Below, piece after piece: positions 7,401-15,719 of a DNA stretch of 64,000 nucleotides (within the stretch, counting starts at the first letter, position 1; each line of letters opens with the position of its first letter). This DNA is from an uncultured Oleispira sp. (GTDB taxonomy: Bacteria; Pseudomonadota; Gammaproteobacteria; Pseudomonadales; Oceanobacteraceae), in the NCBI GenBank assembly GCA_913061415.1, contig CAJXUD010000009.1:1-64000 (forward strand). Direction: 5' to 3'. The notes under the pieces are model-generated. The model did no database searches. It was not told the DNA's origin and saw only the letters and a list, made by a program, of their open reading frames with translations. Made by a program: the position numbers and the translations under genes.

Positions 7401-8081
7401 TTAAACTCCGACCGCTTGATTGCTCTCTGATTTTTTAATGGGGCTATCAGCAACTTCACGTTCGCCATGAAGCACATCGACCAGTTTTAAAGATTCTTGC
7501 TCCATAAAGACAACCACTTCGTCAACTCGGCGCTGAAGCATGCGATGGCAAATAAGGGCTGGAATCGCAATGGATAGACCCGCAGCTGTCGTTACCAATG
7601 CTTCAGAAATCCCCCCAGCTAACATGCCAGCCTGCCCGGTTCCTGCAAGCATAATTTCAGAGAATACCTTGATCATACCAATAACCGTTCCTAATAGACC
7701 CATTAAAGGCGCTACTGCGGCAATCGTTCCCAATGCATTTAAGTAGCGTTCCATCTCATGAATTTCATGGCTGGCAACTTCTTGAATGCTTTCTTTCATA
7801 ATATCGCGACCATGCTTAGAATTCACTAAGCCCGCAGCCAATACGCGCCCCAGCGGTGAGTTGTCGCGTAATTCTTTAATACGCTTACCATCAAGCTGAT
7901 TATTCTTCATCCAGCCCCAAACTTGCCCCAACAGATTGACTGGTGCAATTTGACTGGTACGAAGCGTCCAAAAACGCTCGCCGCTAATAGCCGCCGCTAA
8001 TACTGAACAAATGATGATCGGAATCATCATCCAACCGCCACTCTGGATGATCTCAAACACAGGTAAATCTCCTAACAACAT
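7401..8081 (-). CDS. exbB: ExbB/TolQ-type proton channel protein
   Basis: This MotA/TolQ/ExbB-family protein has three membrane segments: one at the N-terminus (GGWMMIPIIICSVLAA) and two in the C-terminal half (GTIAAVAPLMGLLGTVIGMI and the TTAAGLSIAIPAL region). I place the start at 8081 (MLLGDLPVFEI). The longer frame from 8192 would run into the end of comEC and adds a non-membrane stretch without family resemblance. With that start the protein is 226 residues. It ends two bases before exbD. Confidence 0.9.
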   Translation of the reverse strand: MLLGDLPVFEIIQSGGWMMIPIIICSVLAAAISGERFWTLRTSQIAPVNLLGQVWGWMKNNQLDGKRIKELRDNSPLGRVLAAGLVNSKHGRDIMKESIQEVASHEIHEMERYLNALGTIAAVAPLMGLLGTVIGMIKVFSEIMLAGTGQAGMLAGGISEALVTTAAGLSIAIPALICHRMLQRRVDEVVVFMEQESLKLVDVLHGEREVADSPIKKSESNQAVGV

Positions 8082-8166
8082 GAACTTATTATGATTTATG
8101 GGCGCTACTTTAGCACAAGCTTGATCAACAGCTCTATACTCAGATGCAATGAATACGTGGTTCAAA

Positions 8167-10545
8167 TCACATTTGTCGCCAGTTTGGTGCATTTTTCATA
8201 CGCCATTGAGTGACAGACATACTTTCACCTAGGTTAATTTCGATAGCACCTGACTCGGCGGTATTATAGAGAGGGATAGAGTGCTGGCTAAATCGGGATA
8301 AAACGCTGGAGTGAGGATGATGGAATCGGTTTTTAAAACCGCTAGAAACGACGGCAATTTTAGGATCGACCTGCAAAATCCATTCTTCGCTCGAACTGCT
8401 TTTACTGCCATGATGGCCGACAATCAGAACATCTGATTTCAATGCTTCGCCATAATTTGCAACCAATTGCCTTTCGGCTCTTTTATCAATATCTCCAGAC
8501 AACAAGATCCGCTTACCCGACATTTCCATTTGAACAACACAGGATTGATTATTATCACTGGCATTGGGCAGCTCATAATTAAATACTCGCCAACGACTGC
8601 TGTGGCCTTCTGCAGACATTAACGTCCAGCCTTCTATGCCATGGCAGAGAGTATGATGAGGTTTATTCGGCTGGCCCGCATAGGTAAAAGCCGGCGTAAT
8701 TTTTCGCCGCAGCCCCGCTTCGCCACCGGCATGATCATTATCAGAGTGGCTAACAAAAAGAAGATCCAAGGCCTGGCCATTGAAACCTAAGATATTTTTT
8801 GCCACAACAGCATCCCCTAGGCTGAAGCCAGAGCGGAATTTTGCACCGGTATCGTAAAGCCATGATTTTTGTGATGAATCACTATTAGATGAAGGGTCAG
8901 AACCGTACACCGCCAACCCCTGACCGACATCGAAAACAATTAACTTCTGATCCTTAACGGTGACTGGCATCAAAAAGACGCAAACCAATAGCACCAAGCT
9001 TAATCGTTTAAAAGGTGCGCCAGCAAACCAGAGGGCCGATATAACCAGAGGGAATAGTAGAATTAACCAGATACCCGAGGGCTTGTAGACCAACCAACTA
9101 GGATAAAGCGACAGCTGATGCAACAAGCTCATCGTATGGGTTAATACAGTATTTAGCATGTCTACGGCTATACTTTCTGGCCATATAAACGCAATTAAGG
9201 ACAGCGGCATAACAACAAACCCTAATAAAGGGATCGCGATTATATTAGTAAAAAATGAAAGTGCTGATTGAGGTTGTTGAAAAAACCACAACAGTGGCAT
9301 CAGTGCAATAAATACAATCCACTGGGGTTGATAGAGTAACTTAACTCGTTCTGTAATTTTACTGAGTCTTAGCTTAGTACGTTCTGATTTCTGCCTATGC
9401 CCAATCTGTCCGTCATAACTCATCAACAATGCTCCTACTGCTGCGAATGAGAACCAAAAGCCAATAAATAAAATACTCAGTGGATTCACCAGTAGTACCA
9501 GCAACATAACCCATAGCCAGGTATCGAATAAAGACCAATGATGGCGAATATATACTACGCAGACCCCCAGAGCCAGCATCAAGCCTGCACGCTGTATTGC
9601 CAGTCCCATGCCAGCCATATAGGCGTACAAAGCACAGGCCAATAATAATATAAAAGGCGTTAACTTGAAGAGCACAGAAGCACGCGGGAAAAACAGCATC
9701 ACTTCTAAACGAATTAATAAGAACCAGAGCGCGGTAACAATAAAGACAAGAAAGCCGACATGCAGACCACTCACAATCAACAAATGAATAGTGCCCGTTA
9801 ATTGAAAATCCAGCCATTGCTCTTTGGGTAAGTAGCCTGCCTCTCCAAACAATAGCGCTGGAATCAATTGCCCCGATACGCCTTCAATTGAAGCTGCGCG
9901 CTGTATCCATTGTTCACGCAGACTGCGTAACTGGCTCCGCCAGTCAGTCGCAATGCCCGTTACTTTATGTGTGAGTAGGTATCCTGACGCATCGATACCA
10001 CGACTGAGCTGCCAAGCTTCATAGTCAAACCCCAAAGGGTTAATAAAACTATAAGGTGCTCTTAATTTAGCGGTAAATTGAATAATCGAGCCACAGGCTA
10101 TCTTCGAGGGAATCAGCCCTGTTTCTTTATTGGCAGTACGGTAGTAGTTTAACGCCAAGCGCTTCATCGGCGGCGCGCTTAATTCACCAGCTGTCATCGA
10201 GACAATACGAATCACTAATTTTTCAACAGCGTTATTTTCCCTCCTCTTGTTAACAGCCCCGCCGCCATTAACATCCCTACAACCTGAAACTTCGCCAATC
10301 CCTTCCACTACCATACCCGACAAATCCGTACTTAAACGGCTGCTCAAACGATCTTCTAACCAATAATGGCTATAATACGCGGAAGCAAAAATACCTGTAA
10401 TAGCGATTAGCCGAATAAAAACGGGGCTGCTTTTAGCGCATATCAACACTCCCAAGTTCAATAAAATGAGCAATCCAAATTGATCAGATTGGAATTGAAT
10501 AGATATAAATAGCGCTAAAATAGCACCAACCAAACAGAGTCTCAT
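8167..10545 (-). CDS. comEC: DNA uptake channel protein ComEC/Rec2
   Basis: This inner-membrane protein moves single-stranded DNA into the cytoplasm during natural transformation. The three expected parts are seen: an N-terminal membrane and OB-like region, a multi-helix competence domain with HLLIVSGLHVGF (about 254-265), and a C-terminal metallo-beta-lactamase domain with SHSDNDHAGG (599-608) and a later GHHGS. At 792 residues it is full length and unbroken, so competence is possible. The ATG at 10545 has AGGGG five bases upstream and is preferred over the GTG six bases earlier. Confidence 0.94.
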   Translation of the reverse strand: MRLCLVGAILALFISIQFQSDQFGLLILLNLGVLICAKSSPVFIRLIAITGIFASAYYSHYWLEDRLSSRLSTDLSGMVVEGIGEVSGCRDVNGGGAVNKRRENNAVEKLVIRIVSMTAGELSAPPMKRLALNYYRTANKETGLIPSKIACGSIIQFTAKLRAPYSFINPLGFDYEAWQLSRGIDASGYLLTHKVTGIATDWRSQLRSLREQWIQRAASIEGVSGQLIPALLFGEAGYLPKEQWLDFQLTGTIHLLIVSGLHVGFLVFIVTALWFLLIRLEVMLFFPRASVLFKLTPFILLLACALYAYMAGMGLAIQRAGLMLALGVCVVYIRHHWSLFDTWLWVMLLVLLVNPLSILFIGFWFSFAAVGALLMSYDGQIGHRQKSERTKLRLSKITERVKLLYQPQWIVFIALMPLLWFFQQPQSALSFFTNIIAIPLLGFVVMPLSLIAFIWPESIAVDMLNTVLTHTMSLLHQLSLYPSWLVYKPSGIWLILLFPLVISALWFAGAPFKRLSLVLLVCVFLMPVTVKDQKLIVFDVGQGLAVYGSDPSSNSDSSQKSWLYDTGAKFRSGFSLGDAVVAKNILGFNGQALDLLFVSHSDNDHAGGEAGLRRKITPAFTYAGQPNKPHHTLCHGIEGWTLMSAEGHSSRWRVFNYELPNASDNNQSCVVQMEMSGKRILLSGDIDKRAERQLVANYGEALKSDVLIVGHHGSKSSSSEEWILQVDPKIAVVSSGFKNRFHHPHSSVLSRFSQHSIPLYNTAESGAIEINLGESMSVTQWRMKNAPNWRQM

Positions 10546-10628
10546 TGCCACCCCTAAAGATTATGGGCATAATCCAGCCCTATAATCAGCATGGCAGATA
10601 TCGCTGAAACCACAAAAGAACCGAGCAA

Positions 10629-11186
10629 ATGCCAAAGAAAAAGTTACAAAAGCTCTTCCCGACGCCCGAACAAGTGAAAAATAACAAGTCACTTGCCTTT
10701 TTAGGGCCGCTTATGAGTAAGCCCAAAATGTGGTACTTAAATAGGCGCTCAGTTGCACAGGCATTCTTTATCGGCATTTTTTGTGCTTTTATTCCTATGC
10801 CATTTCAAATGGCATTGGCTGCTATCCTCGCATTCTATTTCAACTCAAACTTACCAATCTCTGTTGGCCTTGTATGGTTAAGTAACCCAATCACAATGCC
10901 GCCGCTGTTCTATGCGACCTATAGCTTAGGGGCTTATTTACTTGATATTCCTGCTCGAGAGTTTAATAGCGATATGACGCTAGACGCCCTCTTGTCTCAA
11001 TTGAGCGAGATTTGGCTGCCTTTGTATTTAGGCTCATTATTGTCGGGGCTAGTCTTTGCGAGTATTGCTTATATTACAATGCGAGTTTTGTGGCGTATGC
11101 ACATCATATCTCATTGGAATAAGCGTAAAGCTGAGCGTCTGGCGAGAGAAGTTTCATCCATCAATAGTGAATCGGGTGATGTTTAA
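10629..11186 (+). CDS. DUF2062 membrane protein
   Basis: This 185-residue protein of the DUF2062 family has a conserved basic N-terminus, then RRSVAQAFFIGIFCAFIPMPFQM and further hydrophobic helices that would cross the inner membrane. The family occurs next to comEC and lol genes in Pseudomonas-like genomes; its function is unknown. It is divergent from comEC, and its transcript ends at a strong terminator shared with lolD. Confidence 0.88.
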   Translation: MPKKKLQKLFPTPEQVKNNKSLAFLGPLMSKPKMWYLNRRSVAQAFFIGIFCAFIPMPFQMALAAILAFYFNSNLPISVGLVWLSNPITMPPLFYATYSLGAYLLDIPAREFNSDMTLDALLSQLSEIWLPLYLGSLLSGLVFASIAYITMRVLWRMHIISHWNKRKAERLAREVSSINSESGDV

Positions 11187-11190
11187 ATAG

Positions 11191-11229
11191 ACATAAAAAA
11201 AGAGAGCCTAAGCTCTCTTTTTTTATGTC
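11191..11229. terminator. Bidirectional rho-independent terminator
   Basis: AGAGAGC pairs with GCTCTCT around a short loop. The stem is flanked by an A-run on the left and a T-run on the right, so it works on both strands. It separates the convergent DUF2062 gene and lolD. Confidence 0.9.
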
Positions 11230-11274
11230 TTTTTTATGTCTAGCATGCGCTAAACAACAGATTCTGAAATGAAC

Positions 11275-11988
11275 TTATTCTGCTAGCTCTTTATCCATTT
11301 CTATCAACGTGCGATCAGACAGTTTATAACGACGATTAGCACGGCCAGCTAAAGCCTCGTCATGAGTCACAATAACAAAAGCCATACCTATTGTCTGAGA
11401 GAGCGACAATAATACATCTTCAACTTGTTGCGCAGTTTGCTGATCTAGGTTACCGGTAGGTTCGTCTAGAAGAACAACTTTAGGCTCACCCACTAAGGCT
11501 CGAGCTATGGCAACCCGTTGTCTTTCGCCACCTGAAAGCTCGGCAGGTTTATGCTCAGCGCGCGCTGAAAGCCCTACTTGATCTAAGCATTTCAAAGCTC
11601 TTGCTTTTGCGACTTTTGTTTTCTCACCACGAATTAATAATGGCATCATCACATTTTCGAGTGCGCTGAATTCAGGCAGCAAGTGATGAAATTGATACAC
11701 AAAACCCAAATCACGATTACGCAACTGAGTTCGAGCGATTTCTGCTAGAGAATGTATTTTATGCCCGGCTAACGTTACTTCGCCACCATCGATAGAATCC
11801 AAACCGCCTAAAGCATTCAAGAGTGTACTTTTACCAGAACCCGACGCACCGATAATTGATATTGTTTCACCCACATAGACTTGCAGATCAACATTTTCCC
11901 AGACCACGATATCATCAGGGCCGGTGCGATAAGTTTTACTTATGTTCTTAGCATCCAGAACAACAGTATGTAAGTTTGCATTACTCAT
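11275..11988 (-). CDS. lolD: Lipoprotein-releasing ABC transporter ATPase LolD
   Basis: This 237-residue ATPase powers LolCDE, which extracts outer-membrane lipoproteins from the inner membrane for LolA. Walker A GASGSGKS (47-54), signature LSGGERQR and Walker [13 protein letters not shown] are intact. The [21 protein letters not shown] segment is typical of LolD. The gene overlaps the upstream permease gene by eight bases, so the two are translationally coupled. Confidence 0.95.
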   Translation of the reverse strand: MSNANLHTVVLDAKNISKTYRTGPDDIVVWENVDLQVYVGETISIIGASGSGKSTLLNALGGLDSIDGGEVTLAGHKIHSLAEIARTQLRNRDLGFVYQFHHLLPEFSALENVMMPLLIRGEKTKVAKARALKCLDQVGLSARAEHKPAELSGGERQRVAIARALVGEPKVVLLDEPTGNLDQQTAQQVEDVLLSLSQTIGMAFVIVTHDEALAGRANRRYKLSDRTLIEMDKELAE

Positions 11989-13222
11989 AGCGCAATGCCT
12001 CCGCTGGCTGGATTTTAGACGCTCTCACCGCTGGATAAATAGTGGCAAGAAAGCTCAGCACGATTGCACTAGAAGTAATCATCGCAACATCTGACCATAA
12101 AAGCTGAGACGGTAGGTAACTAATAAAATACACATCGCTATTCAAAAACTGCACACCCGATATGGTTTCTATCCAAGCAATGATATCGGAAACAGTTAAT
12201 GCACCAATAATGCCCAGTACCGTACCCAGTGCAACGCCGACCACACCAATGGCTAAACCTTGCACCATAAATATTCGTAAAATAGTGTTTGGTGTTGCGC
12301 CCATGGTACGTAAAATTGCAATATCTGCCTGCTTGTCGGTAACAACCATCACCAGGGTCGCGATAATATTAAAAGCGGCAACAGCGACAATGATCAATAA
12401 CAGTAAGCCGATCATAGTCTTTTCCATTTTAATTGCTTGGAACAAGTTACCGTGGGTACGTGTCCAATCGCTTCCAGAATAAATCCCTCCAACCTCACTT
12501 ACAAGCTGCCAAACCAACTTGGGTGCGGTAAATAAATCTTCTGTTTTAATTCTTAGGGCTTGAGCTTCTCCGGACAAACGCGCTAACTTACGCGCATCCG
12601 CTAAATGAATAACCGCCAAGTTCGCATCTAATTCTGCGCCAACCGAAAAGATACCCGAGACGGTTAATCGCTTAATTCGAGGTAAAATACCCGCTGGAGA
12701 CAATGTCGCTTCAGGCAACATCAGTGTTACTTTGTCGCCAATAACTAGGTTTAAACGACGAGCTAATATCTCACCCATCACTACATTGAAACCGGAGGCA
12801 GTGAGAGACGCTAACTCCCCTTCAATCATATGATCTGGCAAAATAGAAACACGGCGTTCGGCTTCTGGGTCGATACCCGTTACCATCGCGCCTTGTACTC
12901 GACCTTGGTAAGCCATCATGCCTTGAAGTCGTGTTAGTGGTGCTGCCGCGACAACACCGGGGTACTTTTCAACTTCTTCAGCAAGTTCTTGCCAATTCTG
13001 AACACCACCCCGCTCATAGATAATGCCATGAGGGATCATACCCAGAATGCGTTCGCGCAACTCTCGGTCAAATCCATTCATTACCGATAAAACGAGTATC
13101 AGTACAGCAACGCCTAAGGTCATACCCACCATAGAAGATGCAGAGATAAAGGAGATAAAATGATTACGGCGCTTTGCTGCTAAATAGCGAAAGCCGATTA
13201 ATAGAGGTAGTGATTTTTTCAT
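11981..13222 (-). CDS. lolC: Lipoprotein-releasing system permease LolC/LolE
   Basis: This 413-residue permease has a membrane helix at the N-terminus (about 25-50), a large periplasmic domain, and three C-terminal helices, the MacB/LolC-type FtsX layout. The N-terminal block FRYLAAKRRNHFISFISASSM is typical of LolC and LolE. Only one permease gene is present beside lolD. Enterobacteria and Pseudomonas have separate lolC and lolE genes flanking lolD, so this may be a homodimeric LolF-type permease, or the partner may lie elsewhere. Confidence 0.9.
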   Translation of the reverse strand: MKKSLPLLIGFRYLAAKRRNHFISFISASSMVGMTLGVAVLILVLSVMNGFDRELRERILGMIPHGIIYERGGVQNWQELAEEVEKYPGVVAAAPLTRLQGMMAYQGRVQGAMVTGIDPEAERRVSILPDHMIEGELASLTASGFNVVMGEILARRLNLVIGDKVTLMLPEATLSPAGILPRIKRLTVSGIFSVGAELDANLAVIHLADARKLARLSGEAQALRIKTEDLFTAPKLVWQLVSEVGGIYSGSDWTRTHGNLFQAIKMEKTMIGLLLLIIVAVAAFNIIATLVMVVTDKQADIAILRTMGATPNTILRIFMVQGLAIGVVGVALGTVLGIIGALTVSDIIAWIETISGVQFLNSDVYFISYLPSQLLWSDVAMITSSAIVLSFLATIYPAVRASKIQPAEALRYE

Positions 13223-13400
13223 GTGCGGATTAAAGCACAGCTTTTATAGAAGCGCTATCGCCGTAAGCAACGGATTTCCTTGATTTTTTGTCAAGAAGGG
13301 TCGTGTTCGTTATTACTGCAAGCCCTGTTAAATATAGATGTCAACTTGGCGTAAACCAGCTTGCTTCTAATAGAGCCTGAGCTAAGATAGTGGGATAGCA

Positions 13401-14093
13401 ATGCTTTGTGCGCATGGACTTATTATGAAAACTAAGATGAACATTAAACCAATCAAATTCGCTAAATTCTTATTACTGCCGTTTTCAGTATTAATCAATG
13501 AAGCCGCATTCGCTGAGATCAGCACTCTGACATCAGAAGAATTAACCGATACTTATATACAAGATACAACGGTTATCGTTCGTCCTCAAAAAGCTCAAGA
13601 GCCCAAAACGTCTATTCCTGTGACACTAAAGGTGACACCTCTTGAGAAAACAGCGCAGACTCTACCTGAAGATCAAACTGGTTCCTTGACCTCTATAAGT
13701 CATGAGCTTTCAACCTACGATGATCTAAATAATCAGCGCGCTCTTGAAAATAATTTAAGTCCTCAGCTACCTTTTCCAACGACTGAATTTATCACCTCAC
13801 CACCGTCAGAAGCCGCGCTTGAGCTCATTCGCTCCAATTACGGCAGTCAGCAAGGCGTTATCGATGGACAGCCTATCGATCTTACAACCCTTCCTTTCTT
13901 AACTAACCTACAGCCTGCTAACCCCGGAGATATCCCAGCCGGCACAAGCTACCAAACGACGGAAAGCTCTTTCACCATTAATATTCCCAACTTAGGGAAT
14001 TTTAAGTCTCAACAGATCGCCTCCCCTAATGGCGAGATCGGTGTCAATGTAACGCCTTCCAATATTGAGTATACAATCAACATTCCTCGATAA
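13401..14093 (+). CDS. Exported protein of unknown function
   Basis: I do not recognise this 230-residue protein. It has a probable signal peptide (FAKFLLLPFSVLINEAAFAE) and then a Thr/Pro/Ser-rich, low-aromatic region with little predicted structure. The last 60 residues contain short beta-like repeats on INIPN/INIPR. Two in-frame ATGs at 13425 and 13437 would give a more usual signal peptide; I keep the first because GGGA lies just before it. The gene is divergent from lolC and stands alone. Confidence 0.7.
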   Translation: MLCAHGLIMKTKMNIKPIKFAKFLLLPFSVLINEAAFAEISTLTSEELTDTYIQDTTVIVRPQKAQEPKTSIPVTLKVTPLEKTAQTLPEDQTGSLTSISHELSTYDDLNNQRALENNLSPQLPFPTTEFITSPPSEAALELIRSNYGSQQGVIDGQPIDLTTLPFLTNLQPANPGDIPAGTSYQTTESSFTINIPNLGNFKSQQIASPNGEIGVNVTPSNIEYTINIPR

Positions 14094-14306
14094 TTTTTTA
14101 TAATAAATGACCTCAATTTAGGCCAAATCACTGGCCTAAACTGCACCTTTGCTCTATATGGGTAAAAAACTATCTATTTTTCAATAACTTAGACTAAATC
14201 TCCCGTTATCTGTTCTTTTCGTAAAGATATGCTACATCTATAGATATATGTCTATAAATGCAGCATAATCTTGAGACTATAAGAATAAAAGAAGTCGAGA
14301 TTGCCC

Positions 14307-15572
14307 ATGCAGTTTTCAACATTCGAACCAAACAGTCTAAAACAAGCCCCTAGCGTACAGATGGTTGGACGCTACAAATTAGAGTTCCATTTATTTTCTC
14401 AACCTGAGAATCTAGATAAAACTCCTGTTGTATTTTTAGGTGGCGCATTCCAAAGTTTTACTTCCTTTAAAACAGAAGTAGAGTTGGTCTACCAGACACA
14501 TCCTGTAATCTTATTGGATCTTCCGTCTCAGGGCAGCAATGATCAATTAGCGCCTGAACTAGATCTAGCGGATTTCTCATCTCTTCTTAAAGGCTTCTTT
14601 GAAGCTCAAGGAATTGATCAGGTTATGATGGTGGGGATTAGTTATGGTTCCGCTATGGCGACATTATTTGCCGCAGAATACCCAAATTTCGTAGAGCGAC
14701 TACTGGTTTCAGGAATTACCTGCTTTCGTCGTGATACTCTGGTTCTTCTATTAGAAGACTCGCTGAATTTATTGGCGCAAGGAGAATTAAAATCCTTTGC
14801 AGCAACAGCCGTTTCTAATTTGGTTAACCACAACCGCATGCAAGAAACTGAAGTAGGAAAGACCTATCGTCGCCTACTGTATCGTCAAGTGGCGCGTTTA
14901 AATGATAACGAGCAATTGCGTTACGCTCAAAATACTCAACGCTTACTGCGTTTTGAAGGTTTTGATAAGTTCCCTGCTTGCCCAACATTAGTAGCAACCG
15001 GTGAATATGATAACTTCACCCTGCCGGCTGAGAACGCGGCTTTTGCTGCCTCTTGTGCTGACGCACAGTTCGCCGTAATCGAAGATGCTGATCACTTATC
15101 CCAGTTTGAACGTAGAGATGTGACTTCTGAACTCTTCTATCGATTCATTCAAAATCACTGCATCAAAGGCATTGCCGGAACTCGTTTATATTCAGATGGA
15201 TACACCTCTCAAGAGCGTCGCTTACAGCCACGCTTAACATTGAATAACGATAAAGCATTGCTAATTGATGAAGTAACAGGCATTAAGCACGACGTTCGCA
15301 TTGCGGATATCAATTTTTCTGGCTGCCAAATCAATTTAGACCATTGCGATCTCACGCTGAGTGAAAATTCAAAAGGTCTTCAGCTTTATATTGATGGCAT
15401 GGTACACCACTTTCATGTTCGTATTATGGAGCGCCACCAGAAGAACTTACGTTGTATTTTAATTCAGCGCGATGTGAAAGCGGCCGATGAGTTAATTGAA
15501 TTATTAGAAGGTATTAGTGAATTTAACCCTCATAGTTTACCTATGATGACTGAGAATTTACGCTTAGGGTAA
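14307..15572 (+). CDS. Alpha/beta hydrolase fused to a PilZ domain
   Basis: The first 270 residues are an alpha/beta hydrolase: an N-terminal strand with FLGGAF, a nucleophile elbow GISYGS, and a late Asp/His pair (GEYDNF, EDADHLSQF). The C-terminal 130 residues look like a PilZ domain, with the c-di-GMP-binding RxxxR in RRLQPR and DINFSG at the place of the usual DxSxxG (Ser replaced by Asn). The protein probably couples c-di-GMP to an esterase or lipase-type activity. The ATG at 14307 is preferred over a TTG six bases earlier. It is monocistronic, with a terminator downstream. Confidence 0.85.
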   Translation: MQFSTFEPNSLKQAPSVQMVGRYKLEFHLFSQPENLDKTPVVFLGGAFQSFTSFKTEVELVYQTHPVILLDLPSQGSNDQLAPELDLADFSSLLKGFFEAQGIDQVMMVGISYGSAMATLFAAEYPNFVERLLVSGITCFRRDTLVLLLEDSLNLLAQGELKSFAATAVSNLVNHNRMQETEVGKTYRRLLYRQVARLNDNEQLRYAQNTQRLLRFEGFDKFPACPTLVATGEYDNFTLPAENAAFAASCADAQFAVIEDADHLSQFERRDVTSELFYRFIQNHCIKGIAGTRLYSDGYTSQERRLQPRLTLNNDKALLIDEVTGIKHDVRIADINFSGCQINLDHCDLTLSENSKGLQLYIDGMVHHFHVRIMERHQKNLRCILIQRDVKAADELIELLEGISEFNPHSLPMMTENLRLG

Positions 15573-15594
15573 TTCACTGGCTCTGGACATAAAG

Positions 15595-15638
15595 CCAGGC
15601 ATAAAAAAAGACTCACTTGAGTCTTTTTTTATGCCTGG
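15595..15638. terminator. Bidirectional rho-independent terminator
   Basis: A long symmetrical hairpin (CCAGGCAT with A-run, AGACTC/GAGTCT core, T-run, ATGCCTGG) lies between the convergent hydrolase-PilZ gene and dinG. The A- and T-runs let it act on both strands. Confidence 0.9.
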
Positions 15639-15719
15639 GGCAAATATATTTGAATCTAGTTTATTGGAATCTAATACATTAAATCCCTATGTTATATTCT
15701 AATCGGAAAGCTCTAGATA

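Noticed and set aside
8082-8192. Longer N-terminus of the ExbB homologue
   Set aside because: It would overlap the end of comEC and adds no family-like residues.
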